Shown in pieces: positions 25,434-34,605 of a stretch of DNA of 64,000 nucleotides. The notes beneath the pieces are model-generated. The model saw nothing but the letters and a program-made list of their open reading frames with translations, did no database searches and had not been told where the DNA came from. Numbering within the stretch: the stretch's first letter is position 1; each line of letters begins with the position of its first letter. The position numbers and the translations under genes are program-made. The stretch lies in assembly GCF_012927045.1 (NCBI RefSeq), contig NZ_JABBFW010000002.1:1-64000 (forward strand), read 5' to 3'. This DNA is from Azohydromonas caseinilytica (GTDB taxonomy: Bacteria > Pseudomonadota > Gammaproteobacteria > Burkholderiales > Burkholderiaceae_C).

Positions 25434-26306
25434 TCACTGGCCGGCGCCCGCGGGCTGGCTGCGCAGCCAGGTGGCGGCCAGCCCGGCGGCGACGATGAGC
25501 GCGATGCCCGCCAGCGCGGTGAGCGTGAGCGGGTCGCCCAGCACCAGCGCGCCCAGCAGGCAGGAGAACACGATGCCGCTGTACTGCAGGCTGGCGTTGC
25601 TCAGGGTGCGGCCGATGGCGTAGGCGCGCGTCATCATCATTTGCGCCACCGTGGCCAGCACGCCGGTGGCCAGCAGCAGCGCCAGCCCTTCGGCGCTGTG
25701 CGCATGGACGCCGCTGAAGGCCATGCCCACCACGCCGGCGGCCATGCCGCCCAGCGAGAAGTAGAAGACGATGCGGTACTCGGGCTCGCCCGCGCGGCCC
25801 AGCGCCTGCACCTGCAGGTAGGCCGAAGCGGCGAGCATGCCGGACACCAGCCCGGCCAGGCCATATCCCAGCTGCTCGGGGCCCATGGTCGGCCGCAGCA
25901 CCAGCACCACCCCGGCGAAGCCGGCCAGCACCGCCGCCACCAGCCGGGCATCGACGCGCCGGCCCCCGCGCAGCAGCGCCGCGCCCAGCAGCAGGAACAC
26001 CGCCATCCAGACCGAGGACATGTAGTTCAGCGTCATGGCCGTGGCCAGCGGCAGCCCGGCCAGGGCGTGGAACCACAGGCTCAGCGCGCACACGCCGGTG
26101 AAGCTGCGCCGTCCGTGCATCGCCAGCCGTTGCGTGCGCAGCGTGCCGCCGCGCAACCTGGTCAGCGCCGCGATGGTGAGCGCGCCGACCAGGCCGCGGT
26201 AGAAGACGATCTCCGCCGTGGCGTAGTGGGCCGAGGCCAGCTTGATGCACAGCCCCATGGCGGCGAAGAGGAACGAGGCGCAGAGGATCAGCAACGGGGC
26301 GGGCAT
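25434..26306 (-). CDS. DMT-superfamily (EamA) transporter
   Basis: The 290-residue protein has ten predicted transmembrane helices in two EamA halves, ending with IALIVAAGLAATWLRS. The FRGLVGAL-like stretch in helix II (IVFYRGLVGALTIAAL) and the VLRPTMGPEQ loop are typical of this family. Members export amino acids, purines or nucleotide sugars. The ATG at 26306 gives the first helix directly. No neighbour suggests a substrate. Confidence 0.85.
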   Translation of the reverse strand: MPAPLLILCASFLFAAMGLCIKLASAHYATAEIVFYRGLVGALTIAALTRLRGGTLRTQRLAMHGRRSFTGVCALSLWFHALAGLPLATAMTLNYMSSVWMAVFLLLGAALLRGGRRVDARLVAAVLAGFAGVVLVLRPTMGPEQLGYGLAGLVSGMLAASAYLQVQALGRAGEPEYRIVFYFSLGGMAAGVVGMAFSGVHAHSAEGLALLLATGVLATVAQMMMTRAYAIGRTLSNASLQYSGIVFSCLLGALVLGDPLTLTALAGIALIVAAGLAATWLRSQPAGAGQ

Positions 26307-26324
26307 CCCGCGATTGTCGGCCGC

Positions 26325-26356
26325 GCAAAGAAAACGGCCGCCGGGGCGGCGGCCGT
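26325..26356 (-). terminator. Rho-independent terminator after the hemerythrin-like gene
   Basis: A 9-bp stem (ACGGCCGCC and complement, 5-nt loop) is followed on the minus strand by TTTTCTTTG. It separates this gene from the DMT exporter. Confidence 0.82.
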
Positions 26357-26388
26357 GCGAAGAACGAAGCGTGGAACCGGCGCGGCGC

Positions 26389-26880
26389 TCAGGCGGCGGC
26401 GGGCAGCGGCATTTCCTCGGGTTCCGGACGCGCCTGCAGGCGCTGCAGCTGGGCGCGCGCATGGGGCAGCAGGCGCTCGCGGCGGTCGACGTAGGCGTCG
26501 AGCAGCGCCTCCGCGTCGCGCGGCGGGCTCATGCGGCGCAGCAGCATCTCTTCCCAGCGCATGCCGGCCATCAGGCGGCGGCGGCCGTCGGCGAAGAAGC
26601 TCCACCAGTCGGCGCTGTGGGGCTCCAGCCGCAGGCCCTGGAACAGCGCGTGGCGGCAGGCGCGCCGGCGGGCCTGCAGCGCCTGCGCGGCATGCGCCGG
26701 AGCGCCTGCCATCGGCAGCACCTCCGCCAGCGCCGCGTCGCGCGCCGCCACGAAGGCGAGCAGCTCGCGCAGCGCCGCGCAGCGCAGTTGCGGGCGCTCA
26801 CGCTTGAGGCCTTCAATCTTGTCGAGGTAGATGCGAATCGTTTGGTGGTCGTCGCGAACCGTGTTCCACAACGTGTGCAT
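26389..26880 (-). CDS. Hemerythrin-like (HHE) four-helix protein lacking most iron ligands
   Basis: The 163-residue protein starts MHTLWNTVRDDHQTIRIYL, which matches the first helix of hemerythrin/HHE proteins (His12). The second helix should read like HxxxEE before the LxP turn, but here it is FVAARDAALAEVLPM. The third and fourth helices have Arg, Ala or Met where His and Glu are expected (RRRACRHAL, LMAGMRWEEMLL). It therefore probably keeps the fold without a diiron site. The C-terminus is Ala/Pro-rich. The identification is from pattern only, and an unrelated helical bundle is possible. Confidence 0.45.
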   Translation of the reverse strand: MHTLWNTVRDDHQTIRIYLDKIEGLKRERPQLRCAALRELLAFVAARDAALAEVLPMAGAPAHAAQALQARRRACRHALFQGLRLEPHSADWWSFFADGRRRLMAGMRWEEMLLRRMSPPRDAEALLDAYVDRRERLLPHARAQLQRLQARPEPEEMPLPAAA

Positions 26881-26938
26881 GGGTGAGGTACCTCCCAAAG
26901 GGGGATTTTCAGCCTTAGCAAGCCGTGTTCCCGCTCCT

Positions 26939-27544
26939 TCAGTTGCTGGGGGTGACCAATGCCACGGAAAGCCCGAAACCAAGTAGCCAACCGGCCACCA
27001 CGTCGGCCACGTGGTGCGCGCCCAGGGTCACGCGCGACACGCCCACGGCCAGCGGCAGCAGCGTGCCCAGCATCCAGGCGCCGGTGCGCAGCGCGTCGGT
27101 GGGCAGCAGCGGCGCGGTGATCGCCGCCGCCGTGAGCCACCAGGCGCTGGCCATCAGCGTGTGGTTGCTGGGGAAGGAGCTGCCGAAGGTGATGCTGCGC
27201 GACGCCTGGGGCCGGCCCAGCTGCGTGCGGTGCTTGAGCCAGCGCCCCAGCGGCCCGGGCAGCACGGTGGCCAGCGCCAGGGCCAGCGCGGCATCCGTGC
27301 CGCCGGCGGCCCACAGCGCCGGCGCGGCCACCAGGCCCAGCAGCGCCACCAGCGTCGAGGAGCCCAGGGCGGAGATGTCCAGCGCCGCCGCCACCACGCG
27401 CGGGTGCTGGTGGCGTCCTACCATCACGGCCACCCGCCGCTCCAGCGCCTGCCAGCGCGCCCAGCGCTCCAGGCGCGGCGCCGCCCACAGCAGCAGCGCC
27501 GTCACCGCCAGCGGCAACAGCAGGAGCAACCAGCGTCCATGCAT
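26939..27544 (-). CDS. PAP2-family membrane phosphatase
   Basis: The 201-residue protein has about five transmembrane helices. All three PAP2 motifs are present: K-x6-RP (KHRTQLGRP), PSxxH (FPSNHTLMA) and SR-x5-H-x3-D (SRVTLGAHHVAD). Substrates may be phosphatidic acid, undecaprenyl pyrophosphate or similar lipids. A GGGAG ribosome site lies 7 nt before the ATG. Its start codon overlaps that of the opposed diacylglycerol kinase gene in the palindrome ATGCAT. Confidence 0.88.
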   Translation of the reverse strand: MHGRWLLLLLPLAVTALLLWAAPRLERWARWQALERRVAVMVGRHQHPRVVAAALDISALGSSTLVALLGLVAAPALWAAGGTDAALALALATVLPGPLGRWLKHRTQLGRPQASRSITFGSSFPSNHTLMASAWWLTAAAITAPLLPTDALRTGAWMLGTLLPLAVGVSRVTLGAHHVADVVAGWLLGFGLSVALVTPSN

Positions 27545-28501
27545 CAACCGGCTCCCGGTTCCGAGTCCGCTTCCCACGCCGCGCCCCGGTTCGCGCTGGT
27601 GCTCAACCAGCGTGCCGGCGCCCATGGCGACGCCGAGTTGCGCTTGCGGCTGGTGCAGGCCTTCACCCGGGAAGGCGTGGAGCCGCAGGTGTTCGAGGCC
27701 GTGGACGGCCGGCTCGATGCGTTGGCGCAGGCCGCCGCGGCCAGCGGCGCCGAGGTGCTGGTGGTCGCCGGCGGGGACGGCAGCTTCAACACCGTGGCCA
27801 ACGCCGTGGCTGGGCGGCCCGAGCCCCGGCCGGAGCTGGCGCTGCTGCCGCTGGGTACCTTCAACCACGTGGCGCGGCGCCACGGCATCCCGCTGGCGCT
27901 GGAGGAGGCGGTGGCCGTGGCGGTGCACGGCGAGGCCCGGCCGCTGGCGGCCGGAGAGGTCAATGGGGCGCTGTTCTTCAACAACTGCTGCTTCGGGCTG
28001 TACTCCAGCCTGATCCAGGCGCGCGAGGGGCACAAGAAGCGCTTCGGCCGCCGCCGCGTGGTGGCGCTGGCCTCGGCGCTGTGGACGCTGCTGCGCCCGC
28101 ATGCGCGGCGCGCGGTGGTGCTGGACCTGGGCCACGAGCGGCGGCGGCTGCGCAGCTCGCTAGTGTTCGTGGCGGCCAATCCGCTGCAGCTGGAAGACGT
28201 GGACGCCGCGCTGGCGCGGCAGGTGGCCGATGGCGCCCTGGGGCTGCTGTCGGTGCGCGAGGTCGATGCGTGGCGGTTGCTGAAGCTGGCCTGGGGCGCG
28301 TGGCGCGAGGAGCTGTCCTCGCTGCAGGAAGTGTTCGCCCAGCCGCTGCGGCAGGCGACGCTGCACGTGCGTGCGCGGCGCCTGCCGGTGGTGCTGGACG
28401 GCGAGCTGCGCATGCTGCGCACCCCGCTGGTGTTGCGCCGGCGCGAGGGGCTGCTGCGCTTGCGCGCCCCCGTGCCGGAAGCGGCCGGCCCGCTGGCGTG
28501 A
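27539..28501 (+). CDS. Diacylglycerol kinase-family lipid kinase
   Basis: The 320-residue protein has the DAGK catalytic domain. It opens FALVLNQRAGAHGD, and the nucleotide loop VVAGGDGSFNTVANA appears near residue 78. The LPLGTFNHVARRHGIPL block follows at about 100. Members phosphorylate diacylglycerol or related lipids. AGGAG (27522-27526) lies 12 nt before the ATG. The gene product acts in the reverse direction to a PAP2 phosphatase, which is the gene it faces, so the pair could balance phosphatidic acid. The substrate is by family only. Confidence 0.88.
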   Translation: MHQPAPGSESASHAAPRFALVLNQRAGAHGDAELRLRLVQAFTREGVEPQVFEAVDGRLDALAQAAAASGAEVLVVAGGDGSFNTVANAVAGRPEPRPELALLPLGTFNHVARRHGIPLALEEAVAVAVHGEARPLAAGEVNGALFFNNCCFGLYSSLIQAREGHKKRFGRRRVVALASALWTLLRPHARRAVVLDLGHERRRLRSSLVFVAANPLQLEDVDAALARQVADGALGLLSVREVDAWRLLKLAWGAWREELSSLQEVFAQPLRQATLHVRARRLPVVLDGELRMLRTPLVLRRREGLLRLRAPVPEAAGPLA

Positions 28502-28517
28502 GCCGGCGGCGCGGGCC

Positions 28518-29639
28518 TCACCGGGCGGTGAGCTCCGCGCCCATGACGCGCCGGTACCACTCGTGGAAGTGCTGCATGCCGTCTTCCATCGGGCTCTGGT
28601 AGGGGCCGACCTCGTCGTCGCCGCGCTTGAGCAGCGCCAGCCGGCCCGCGTCCATGCGCTCGCCGATCTCGTCATCCTCGACGCAGGTCTCCATGTAGGC
28701 GGCCTGCTGGGCCTCGACGAACTCGCGCTCGAAGGCGGCGATCTCCTCGGGGTAGTAGAACTCGACGAGGTTGAGCGTCTTTTGGGTGCTGATCGGGAAC
28801 AGCGTGGAGACCACCAGCACGTTCGGATACCACTCGACCATGATGTTCGGGTAGTACGTCAGCCAGATCGCGCCCTGCTGGGGCCGCTGGCCCTGGCCGT
28901 AGCGCAGCACCGCCTCGTGCCACTGCCTGTAGACGTCCGAGCCGGGCTTGCCCAGCGCGCCGTTGACGCCCACGGTCTGCACCGAGTACTCCTTGGCGAA
29001 CTCCCAGCGCAGGTCGTCGCAGGTGACGAAGCCGCTCAAGCCCGGGTGGAAGGGCCCGACGTGGTAGTCCTCCAGATAGACCTCGATGAAGGTCTTCCAG
29101 TTGTAGTTGCACTCGTGCACCTGGACCTTGTCGAGCACGTAGCCGCTGAAGTCCAGCGCCGCGCGCGGGCCCATGCCGGCGAGGTCGGCCTCGATGTCGC
29201 GGCCGTTGTCCTCGAACACCAGGCCGTTCCAGGTGCGGACCTTGTAGTTGTTGAGGTTCAGGCAGGGGTCGTGCGCGAAGTGCGGCGCGCCCAGCAACTG
29301 GCCGTGCAGGTCGTAGGTCCAGCGGTGCAGCGGGCACACCACGCTGTGCTTGGTGTTGCCGCGCCCGCGCAGCATCACGGCCTGGCGATGGCGGCAGACG
29401 TTGGAGATCAGCTCCAGCCCCTGGGGCGTGCGCACCAGGGCCCGGCCTTCGCCTTCCTGGGGCAGCGCGTAGTAGTCACCCACCTCCGGCACCGCCAACT
29501 CGTGCCCGAGGTAGCGCGGGCCAGGCTGGAAGATCAATCGTTGTTCATTGCGGAACAACGCCTCGTCGAAATAGGTGGAAACCGAAAGTTGCGAGCGGCT
29601 GCGCTCAAGAGCTTCAAGGCTGATGCTCAGGTCGGACAT
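28518..29639 (-). CDS. Rieske aromatic ring-hydroxylating oxygenase alpha subunit
   Basis: The 373-residue protein has an N-terminal Rieske domain with C-x-H (NVCRHRQAV) and C-x2-H (CPLHRWTYD), spaced as in oxygenases. The catalytic domain shows YNWKTFIEVYLEDYHVGPFHPG, the 2-His iron site block. Members hydroxylate aromatic compounds, or act as monooxygenases or demethylases. No ferredoxin, reductase or beta subunit lies nearby, so partners come from elsewhere. The best reductase-like gene in the window is at 1334-2383, but a link is guesswork. The ATG at 29639 was chosen over one six codons upstream. Confidence 0.88.
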   Translation of the reverse strand: MSDLSISLEALERSRSQLSVSTYFDEALFRNEQRLIFQPGPRYLGHELAVPEVGDYYALPQEGEGRALVRTPQGLELISNVCRHRQAVMLRGRGNTKHSVVCPLHRWTYDLHGQLLGAPHFAHDPCLNLNNYKVRTWNGLVFEDNGRDIEADLAGMGPRAALDFSGYVLDKVQVHECNYNWKTFIEVYLEDYHVGPFHPGLSGFVTCDDLRWEFAKEYSVQTVGVNGALGKPGSDVYRQWHEAVLRYGQGQRPQQGAIWLTYYPNIMVEWYPNVLVVSTLFPISTQKTLNLVEFYYPEEIAAFEREFVEAQQAAYMETCVEDDEIGERMDAGRLALLKRGDDEVGPYQSPMEDGMQHFHEWYRRVMGAELTAR

Positions 29640-29922
29640 GATCCCCAGGATCTCCAAAAACCAATGTCAACCCGCCCACCACAAGACTTGAGGGTGGGAT
29701 GGAAATATGCCTTCCGGGCGGAAGGCAAGGGGCGGATTGTAGCCAGGGGGGGTAGGGGTGCCTTTGAGGTGTGCAAAGTCCTTGCGAAAGGCTGCAAGCC
29801 AGGACCAACCCTAGGCCGCAACGGCGTGGAGCCGTTGTGCCGGGGCGCCACAGCAGCCGCGTTGCCAGGGCCGGGAAAGGTCAGCTGACTACAATCACGC
29901 CTCGCTTTTTTCGCCTCACGAA
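29640..29922. promoter_or_regulatory. 283-bp divergent control region (Rieske gene and xseB operon)
   Basis: No gene is seen. A TACAAT box at 29890-29895 is a plausible -10 for xseB-ispA-dxs, although a -35 at normal spacing is not evident. Two hairpins lie within: GCCTTCC/GGAAGGC near 29711-29728 and CAACGGC/GCCGTTG at 29819-29837. I could not match it to a known riboswitch. Confidence 0.4.
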
Positions 29923-30165
29923 ATGCCGCGTCAGCCTGCCTCAGACAAACAAACCCCGGCGTCCGCCAGCTACGAAGACGCGCTGGCCGAGCTGGAGCGC
30001 CTGGTGCAGGCGATGGAAGACGGGCAGCTGCCGCTGGACCGGTTGCTGGAAAGCTACAAGCGCGGCGCGGAGCTGCTGGCCCTGTGCCGCGGGCGGCTGC
30101 AGGCGGTGGAAGAGCAGGTCAAGCTGCTGGAAGAGGGGCAGCTCAAGCCCTGGACGGGCACATGA
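29923..30165 (+). CDS. xseB: Exodeoxyribonuclease VII small subunit
   Basis: The 80-residue protein contains the XseB core [32 protein letters not shown] in compact form, with the usual LLEEG tail. It is the regulatory subunit of exonuclease VII with XseA, which is not in the window. Its stop overlaps the ispA start (ATGA), matching the conserved xseB-ispA-dxs order. Confidence 0.95.
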   Translation: MPRQPASDKQTPASASYEDALAELERLVQAMEDGQLPLDRLLESYKRGAELLALCRGRLQAVEEQVKLLEEGQLKPWTGT

Positions 30166-31049
30166 ATATGAAGTTGGATGACTGGGTGCAGTCCGTGCTC
30201 GACGAGGTCGAGTCGGTGCTGCAGGGTTGGGTTCCCGCGGAGGCCCCGGCCGGCCTGGGCGAGGCCATGCGCTATGGCGTGCTCGACGGCGGCAAGCGGC
30301 TGCGCCCGCTGCTGGTGATGGCGGCCTGCGAGGCCGTGGACGGCCAGCGCGAGGCGGCGCTGCGCGCGGCGGTGGCGGTGGAGCTGATCCACGCCTACTC
30401 GCTGGTGCACGACGATCTGCCCTGCATGGACAACGACGTGCTGCGCCGCGGCAAGCCCACGGTGCACGTGCGCTACGGCGAGGCCCAGGCCATGCTGGCC
30501 GGCGACGCGATGCAGGCCCTGGCCTTCGAGGTGCTCACGCCCCCGCAGGGCACGGTCGAGCCGGCGCTGCAGGCGCGGCTGTGCGGGCTGCTGGCGCGCG
30601 CGGCCGGGCATGCCGGCATGGCCGGCGGCCAGGCCATCGACCTGGCCAGCGTGGGGTGCAAGCTCGACGAGGCGGCGCTGCGCGACATGCACCGGCGCAA
30701 GACCGGCGCGCTGCTGCAGGCCAGCGTGGTCATGGGCGCGGCCTGCGGCCATCCCCCTGCCGACGCATTGGCCGCGCTGGCCGACTATGGTGCGGCGCTG
30801 GGCCTGGCCTTCCAGGTGGTGGACGACATCCTGGACGTGACCCAGGAGTCCCACACCCTGGGCAAGACCGCGGGCAAGGACCTGCACGACAACAAGCCGA
30901 CCTATGTCTCGGTGCTGGGCCTGGAGGCCGCGCGCCGGCATGCCCTGGAGCTGCGCGACCAGGCCCGCGCCGCGCTGGCCCGCTCCGGACTGGCCAGCAC
31001 CGCACGGCTGGCGGCCCTGGCCGACAAGGTCGTGGACCGCGACTGCTGA
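30162..31049 (+). CDS. ispA: Farnesyl/geranyl diphosphate synthase
   Basis: The 295-residue prenyltransferase has the first Asp-rich motif in [10 protein letters not shown] (about 84-93) and the second in DDILDVTQ (about 220), plus GGKRLRPLL near 44. It condenses IPP and DMAPP in the cytoplasm. The start ATG overlaps the xseB stop, and dxs follows 30 bp downstream. Chain length is expected to be C15 by context. Confidence 0.95.
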   Translation: MNMKLDDWVQSVLDEVESVLQGWVPAEAPAGLGEAMRYGVLDGGKRLRPLLVMAACEAVDGQREAALRAAVAVELIHAYSLVHDDLPCMDNDVLRRGKPTVHVRYGEAQAMLAGDAMQALAFEVLTPPQGTVEPALQARLCGLLARAAGHAGMAGGQAIDLASVGCKLDEAALRDMHRRKTGALLQASVVMGAACGHPPADALAALADYGAALGLAFQVVDDILDVTQESHTLGKTAGKDLHDNKPTYVSVLGLEAARRHALELRDQARAALARSGLASTARLAALADKVVDRDC

Positions 31050-31079
31050 CGACGGCCGAGCGCCGCACACCACTGCACG

Positions 31080-32987
31080 ATGAACGCTCACCCCCTGCTC
31101 GAAACGATCAACGCCCCGGCCGACCTGCGCCGCCTCTCGCGCGCGGAGCTCAAGCTGCTGGCGCACGAGCTGCGCGACTTCGTGCTGCAGAGCGTGAGCC
31201 GCACCGGTGGCCACCTCTCCAGCAACCTCGGCACGGTGGAGCTCACCATCGCGCTGCACGCAGTCTTCGACACCCCGCACGACCGGCTGGTGTGGGACGT
31301 GGGCCACCAGACCTACCCGCACAAGATCCTCACCGGGCGACGCGAGCGCATGGGCTCGCTGCGCCAGCTCGGCGGCATCAGCGGCTTCCCGCGCCGCGAC
31401 GAGAGCGAGTACGACACTTTCGGCACCGCCCACAGCTCCACGTCCATCTCCGCGGCGCTGGGCATGGCGCTGGCCGCGCAACTCAAGGGCGAGAACCGCC
31501 ACGCCGTGGCCATCATCGGCGACGGCGCCATGACCGCGGGCATGGCCTTCGAGGCGCTGAACAACGCCGGCGTGCCGCACGCGGGCATCCCGGCCAACAT
31601 GCTGGTGGTGCTCAACGACAACGACATGTCGATCAGCCCGCCGGTGGGCGCGCTCAACAAGTACCTGGCGCGGCTGATGAGCGGCAAGTTCTACGCCGCC
31701 GCGCGCGAGGGCGCCAAGAGCGTGCTCAAGAACGCGCCGCCGCTGCTGGAGCTGGCGCGCCGCCTGGAGGAGCACGCCAAGGGCATGGTGATCCCGGGCA
31801 CGATCTTCGAGGAGTTCGGCTTCAACTACGTCGGCCCCATCGACGGCCACGACCTCGACGCCCTCATCCCCACGCTGGAGAACCTGCGCGACAAGAAGGG
31901 CCCGCAGTTCCTGCACGTGGTCACCAAGAAGGGCTACGGCTACAAGCTGGCCGAGGCCGACCCCATCGCCTACCACGGCCCCGGCAAGTTCGATCCGGCG
32001 CTGGGCCTGGTCAAGCCGGCCACGCCGCCGAAGCCGACCTTCACCCAGGTCTTCGGCCAGTGGCTGTGCGACATGGCCGCGGCCGATCCCCGCCTGGTGG
32101 GCATCACGCCGGCCATGCGCGAGGGCTCGGGCATGGTGGAGTTCCACCAGCGCTTCCCGCAGCGCTACTTCGACGTGGGCATCGCCGAGCAGCACGCCGT
32201 GACCTTCGGCGCCGGCCTGGCCTGCGAGGGCTTGAAGCCGGTGGTGGCGATCTACTCCACCTTCCTGCAGCGCGGCTACGACCAGCTCATCCACGACGTG
32301 GCGTTGCAGAACCTGCCGGTGGTGTTCGCGCTGGACCGCGCCGGCCTGGTGGGCGCCGACGGCGCCACGCATGCCGGTGCCTACGACATCGCCTTCCTGC
32401 GCTGCATTCCCAACGTCAGCCTGCTGGCGCCGGCCGACGAGGACGAGTGCCGCACCGCGCTGACCACCGCCTTCCGCCAGCAGCACCCGGTGGCCGTGCG
32501 CTACCCGCGCGGCGCCGGCGTGGGCAAGCCGGTGCAGCCGGGCTTTGCGGAGTGGCCCTGGGGCAAGGGCGAAGTGCGCCGCCGCGGCCAGCGCATCGCG
32601 ATCCTGGCCTTCGGCACGCTGCTGTACCCGGCGCTGGAGGTGGGTGAGCGGCTGGACGCCACGGTGGCCAACATGCGCTTCATCAAGCCGCTGGACACCG
32701 CGCTGGTGGCCGAGCTGGCGCGCACGCACGACGCGATCGTCACCGTCGAGGAGGGCTGTCTGCCCGGCGGCGCCGGCGCGGCGGTGATGGAGGCGCTGCA
32801 GGCCGCGGGGCTGGACACCCCGGTGCTGGCGCTGGGCCTGCCCGACGAGTTCATCGAGCACGGCGACCCGGCCAAGCTGCTGGCCCTGGTGGGGCTGGAT
32901 GCGGCGGGCATCGAGCAGGCCGTGCTCAAGCGCTTCGGCCCCAAGCCGGCGCTGGTGGCGCCGGTGCAGGCGGCGGTCAACGAGTGA
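31080..32987 (+). CDS. dxs: 1-deoxy-D-xylulose-5-phosphate synthase
   Basis: The 635-residue thiamine-diphosphate enzyme makes DXP from pyruvate and glyceraldehyde-3-phosphate, the first step of the MEP route. The ThDP and Mg motif is [20 protein letters not shown]-like near 145-165. The catalytic Glu region is [13 protein letters not shown] (about 370), and the C-terminal transketolase domain is complete. It is the last gene of the xseB-ispA-dxs operon. Confidence 0.97.
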   Translation: MNAHPLLETINAPADLRRLSRAELKLLAHELRDFVLQSVSRTGGHLSSNLGTVELTIALHAVFDTPHDRLVWDVGHQTYPHKILTGRRERMGSLRQLGGISGFPRRDESEYDTFGTAHSSTSISAALGMALAAQLKGENRHAVAIIGDGAMTAGMAFEALNNAGVPHAGIPANMLVVLNDNDMSISPPVGALNKYLARLMSGKFYAAAREGAKSVLKNAPPLLELARRLEEHAKGMVIPGTIFEEFGFNYVGPIDGHDLDALIPTLENLRDKKGPQFLHVVTKKGYGYKLAEADPIAYHGPGKFDPALGLVKPATPPKPTFTQVFGQWLCDMAAADPRLVGITPAMREGSGMVEFHQRFPQRYFDVGIAEQHAVTFGAGLACEGLKPVVAIYSTFLQRGYDQLIHDVALQNLPVVFALDRAGLVGADGATHAGAYDIAFLRCIPNVSLLAPADEDECRTALTTAFRQQHPVAVRYPRGAGVGKPVQPGFAEWPWGKGEVRRRGQRIAILAFGTLLYPALEVGERLDATVANMRFIKPLDTALVAELARTHDAIVTVEEGCLPGGAGAAVMEALQAAGLDTPVLALGLPDEFIEHGDPAKLLALVGLDAAGIEQAVLKRFGPKPALVAPVQAAVNE

Positions 32988-33018
32988 ATCCAGTTCGTCT
33001 CGGTCGGTGAAACAAATC

Positions 33019-33117
33019 CCGTTCGCCCTGAGCCTGTCGAAGGGCCGGCGCTCAGATATCGCCGCAGGGCTTCGACAGAGCCTGTCCTGAGCTTGTCGAA
33101 GGGCTCAACTCGAACGG
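33019..33117 (-). repeat. REP-like 99-bp paired element
   Basis: The element starts CCGTTCGCCCTGAGCC and ends CTCGAACGG. Its reverse complement aligns along its length with 51055-51153, and both are exactly 99 bp. Each half carries the CTTCGACA loop of the 40-bp unit at 23837. It lies in the 240-bp gap after dxs. Confidence 0.85.
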
Positions 33118-33156
33118 ATTACTTCAGTTCCAAAGGCGAGTTGGTGTGAAACGGCA

Positions 33157-33176
33157 GCGCCGGCCAAGTCCGGCGC
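33157..33176 (+). terminator. Hairpin after dxs
   Basis: A 7-bp GC stem (GCGCCGG, loop CCAAGT, complement) lies between dxs and the DUF1841 gene. It has no T-tract, so it is a weak candidate. Confidence 0.3.
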
Positions 33177-33227
33177 CGCATTCGCCAAGCCCGTCTTGCC
33201 GGCGGGGCGGCGTGATGCCCACGCCGC

Positions 33228-33662
33228 TCAGCGCGCCGTCGCCCGGCGCCGCACGCACTCCAGGTAAGCCTGCCCGTCCGGCGGCAGCCCCGTGCGTTGC
33301 GAGGCCCAGATCATCTCGCCCAGGCACTCCATCACCTCGTGCTGCGCCTCGTGCGCCGAGCCCAGCTTGGCCGCCAGGAGCTCGAAAGCCTGCTTGATGC
33401 CGCGCGGCTGGTCGATGGACACCTGCTCGCTGATGGACAGGTGCATCGACAGGTGCAGGAAGGGGTTCACCCGCCCGTCCTCCACCTTGTAATCGGCCGC
33501 CAGCGCGGCCTCCACGTCCGAAAGCTCGCCGTGGTACTCGGGGTGCTCGGCCACCCAGGGCGCGGCCACGGCCTCCATCGGGGTGAGCACGCCGCCCTCG
33601 CGGTGCTTGCGCCAGACCTCGCAGAAGAAGCGGCGCACGTCATGTTGGGAAGGTTGGAACAT
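33228..33662 (-). CDS. DUF1841 protein
   Basis: The 144-residue protein matches the DUF1841 layout. It opens with FQPSQHDVRRFFCEVWRK, and the central NPFLHLSMHLSISEQVSIDQP block is the family signature. It is soluble, with no signal peptide. The family is beta- and gamma-proteobacterial and has no known role. It is transcribed alone, with 211 bp upstream that contain a GGATTGG element. Confidence 0.85.
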   Translation of the reverse strand: MFQPSQHDVRRFFCEVWRKHREGGVLTPMEAVAAPWVAEHPEYHGELSDVEAALAADYKVEDGRVNPFLHLSMHLSISEQVSIDQPRGIKQAFELLAAKLGSAHEAQHEVMECLGEMIWASQRTGLPPDGQAYLECVRRRATAR

Positions 33663-33769
33663 AGCCCGCGATTGTCGCCGTGGCTCTTGTCCCGCCCCGG
33701 GGCGCTGGCTTCGACGACTCCCGGGCTAATCCCGGAACCGGCCCGTCACGGTCCTTGGACAGGAGACGG

Positions 33770-33819
33770 ATTGGTCAGTTTGGTTGGTCAATGACCCCAA
33801 TGAGCGGGGATATTGTTCG
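33770..33819 (+). repeat. GGATTGG element copy B
   Basis: This aligns without gaps to 11701-11750. The outer blocks are ATTGGTCAGT and TATTGTTCG. The middle CCCC/GGGG hairpin replaces GCCGCA/TGCGGC in the other copy. It lies between the TRIC gene end and the DUF1841 start. Confidence 0.5.
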
Positions 33820-33873
33820 AGATCTGTGGACAGTTTGGTGCTAGCCACCCTGCCGGGCACGGCCCGAGGCCGT

Positions 33874-34539
33874 TCAGGATGTCGGGTCGTCCTCGAAGCG
33901 CCAGGCCGGCACGCGCCAGTCCAGTTGCAGCGCCAGCAGCCGCAGGCCGAACACCACCAGCGCCGCAGCGGCCAGCGCCAGTTCGTCGCCGCCGCCCAGC
34001 GCTTGCACGCCCACCACGACCCAGCCGCCGGTGAAGGCCAGCACGGCATAGGGGCGGTGGTCGCTGAAGGCGGAGGGGATCTGGTTGCAGACGACATCGC
34101 GCAGCACGCCGCCGAAGGTGGCCGTCATCACGCCCATGACCACGGCGATCAGCGCCGGCATCTGTGCCTGCAGCGCGATCTGCGTGCCGCTGGCAGCGAA
34201 CAGGCCCAGCCCCAGCGCATCGGGCCACAGCATGGCGCGCTCGGTGGGCTGCAGGTGGCGCGCGCGCATGAACAGCATCGCCCCCAGCGCCAGCGCCAGC
34301 AGTGCCCAGACCCAGCCCGCGTGCTGCACCCAGAAGAACGGGCGCCTGTCCAGCAGCACGTCGCGCAGCGTGCCGCCGCCGAAGGCGGTGAGCCCGGCCA
34401 CCACGCACACGCCCACCACGTCGAGCCGCTTGCGCGCCGCCTCCACCAGCCCGGACAGCGCGAAGGCCAGCGTCGCCACGATCTCGATCACCAGTTGCGC
34501 CGTGGACAATGCGCCCCACCAGTCCGGAAGTCTCTCCAT
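33874..34539 (-). CDS. Trimeric intracellular cation (TRIC)-type channel protein
   Basis: The 221-residue protein has seven predicted helices in two related halves. Each half carries the family glycine motif: FGGGTLRDVLLDRRPFFW and FGGVLRDVVCNQIPSAF. This is the UPF0126/YadS family, shown to include potassium-permeable trimeric channels. The ATG at 34539 starts the first helix after a short lead. It diverges from the TSUP gene across 66 bp. Confidence 0.88.
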   Translation of the reverse strand: MERLPDWWGALSTAQLVIEIVATLAFALSGLVEAARKRLDVVGVCVVAGLTAFGGGTLRDVLLDRRPFFWVQHAGWVWALLALALGAMLFMRARHLQPTERAMLWPDALGLGLFAASGTQIALQAQMPALIAVVMGVMTATFGGVLRDVVCNQIPSAFSDHRPYAVLAFTGGWVVVGVQALGGGDELALAAAALVVFGLRLLALQLDWRVPAWRFEDDPTS

Positions 34540-34605
34540 GTCTTGCCTGCTCCCCCGTTGCGGCGCGCATTGTCGCCGCGGCGCCACCCCCGCTTTGCCC
34601 GCCGC

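Noticed and set aside
29640-29922. A riboswitch (TPP or glycine type) in the divergent Rieske/xseB region
   Set aside because: I compared the hairpins with the conserved cores as I remember them and found no match, so I list only a control region.
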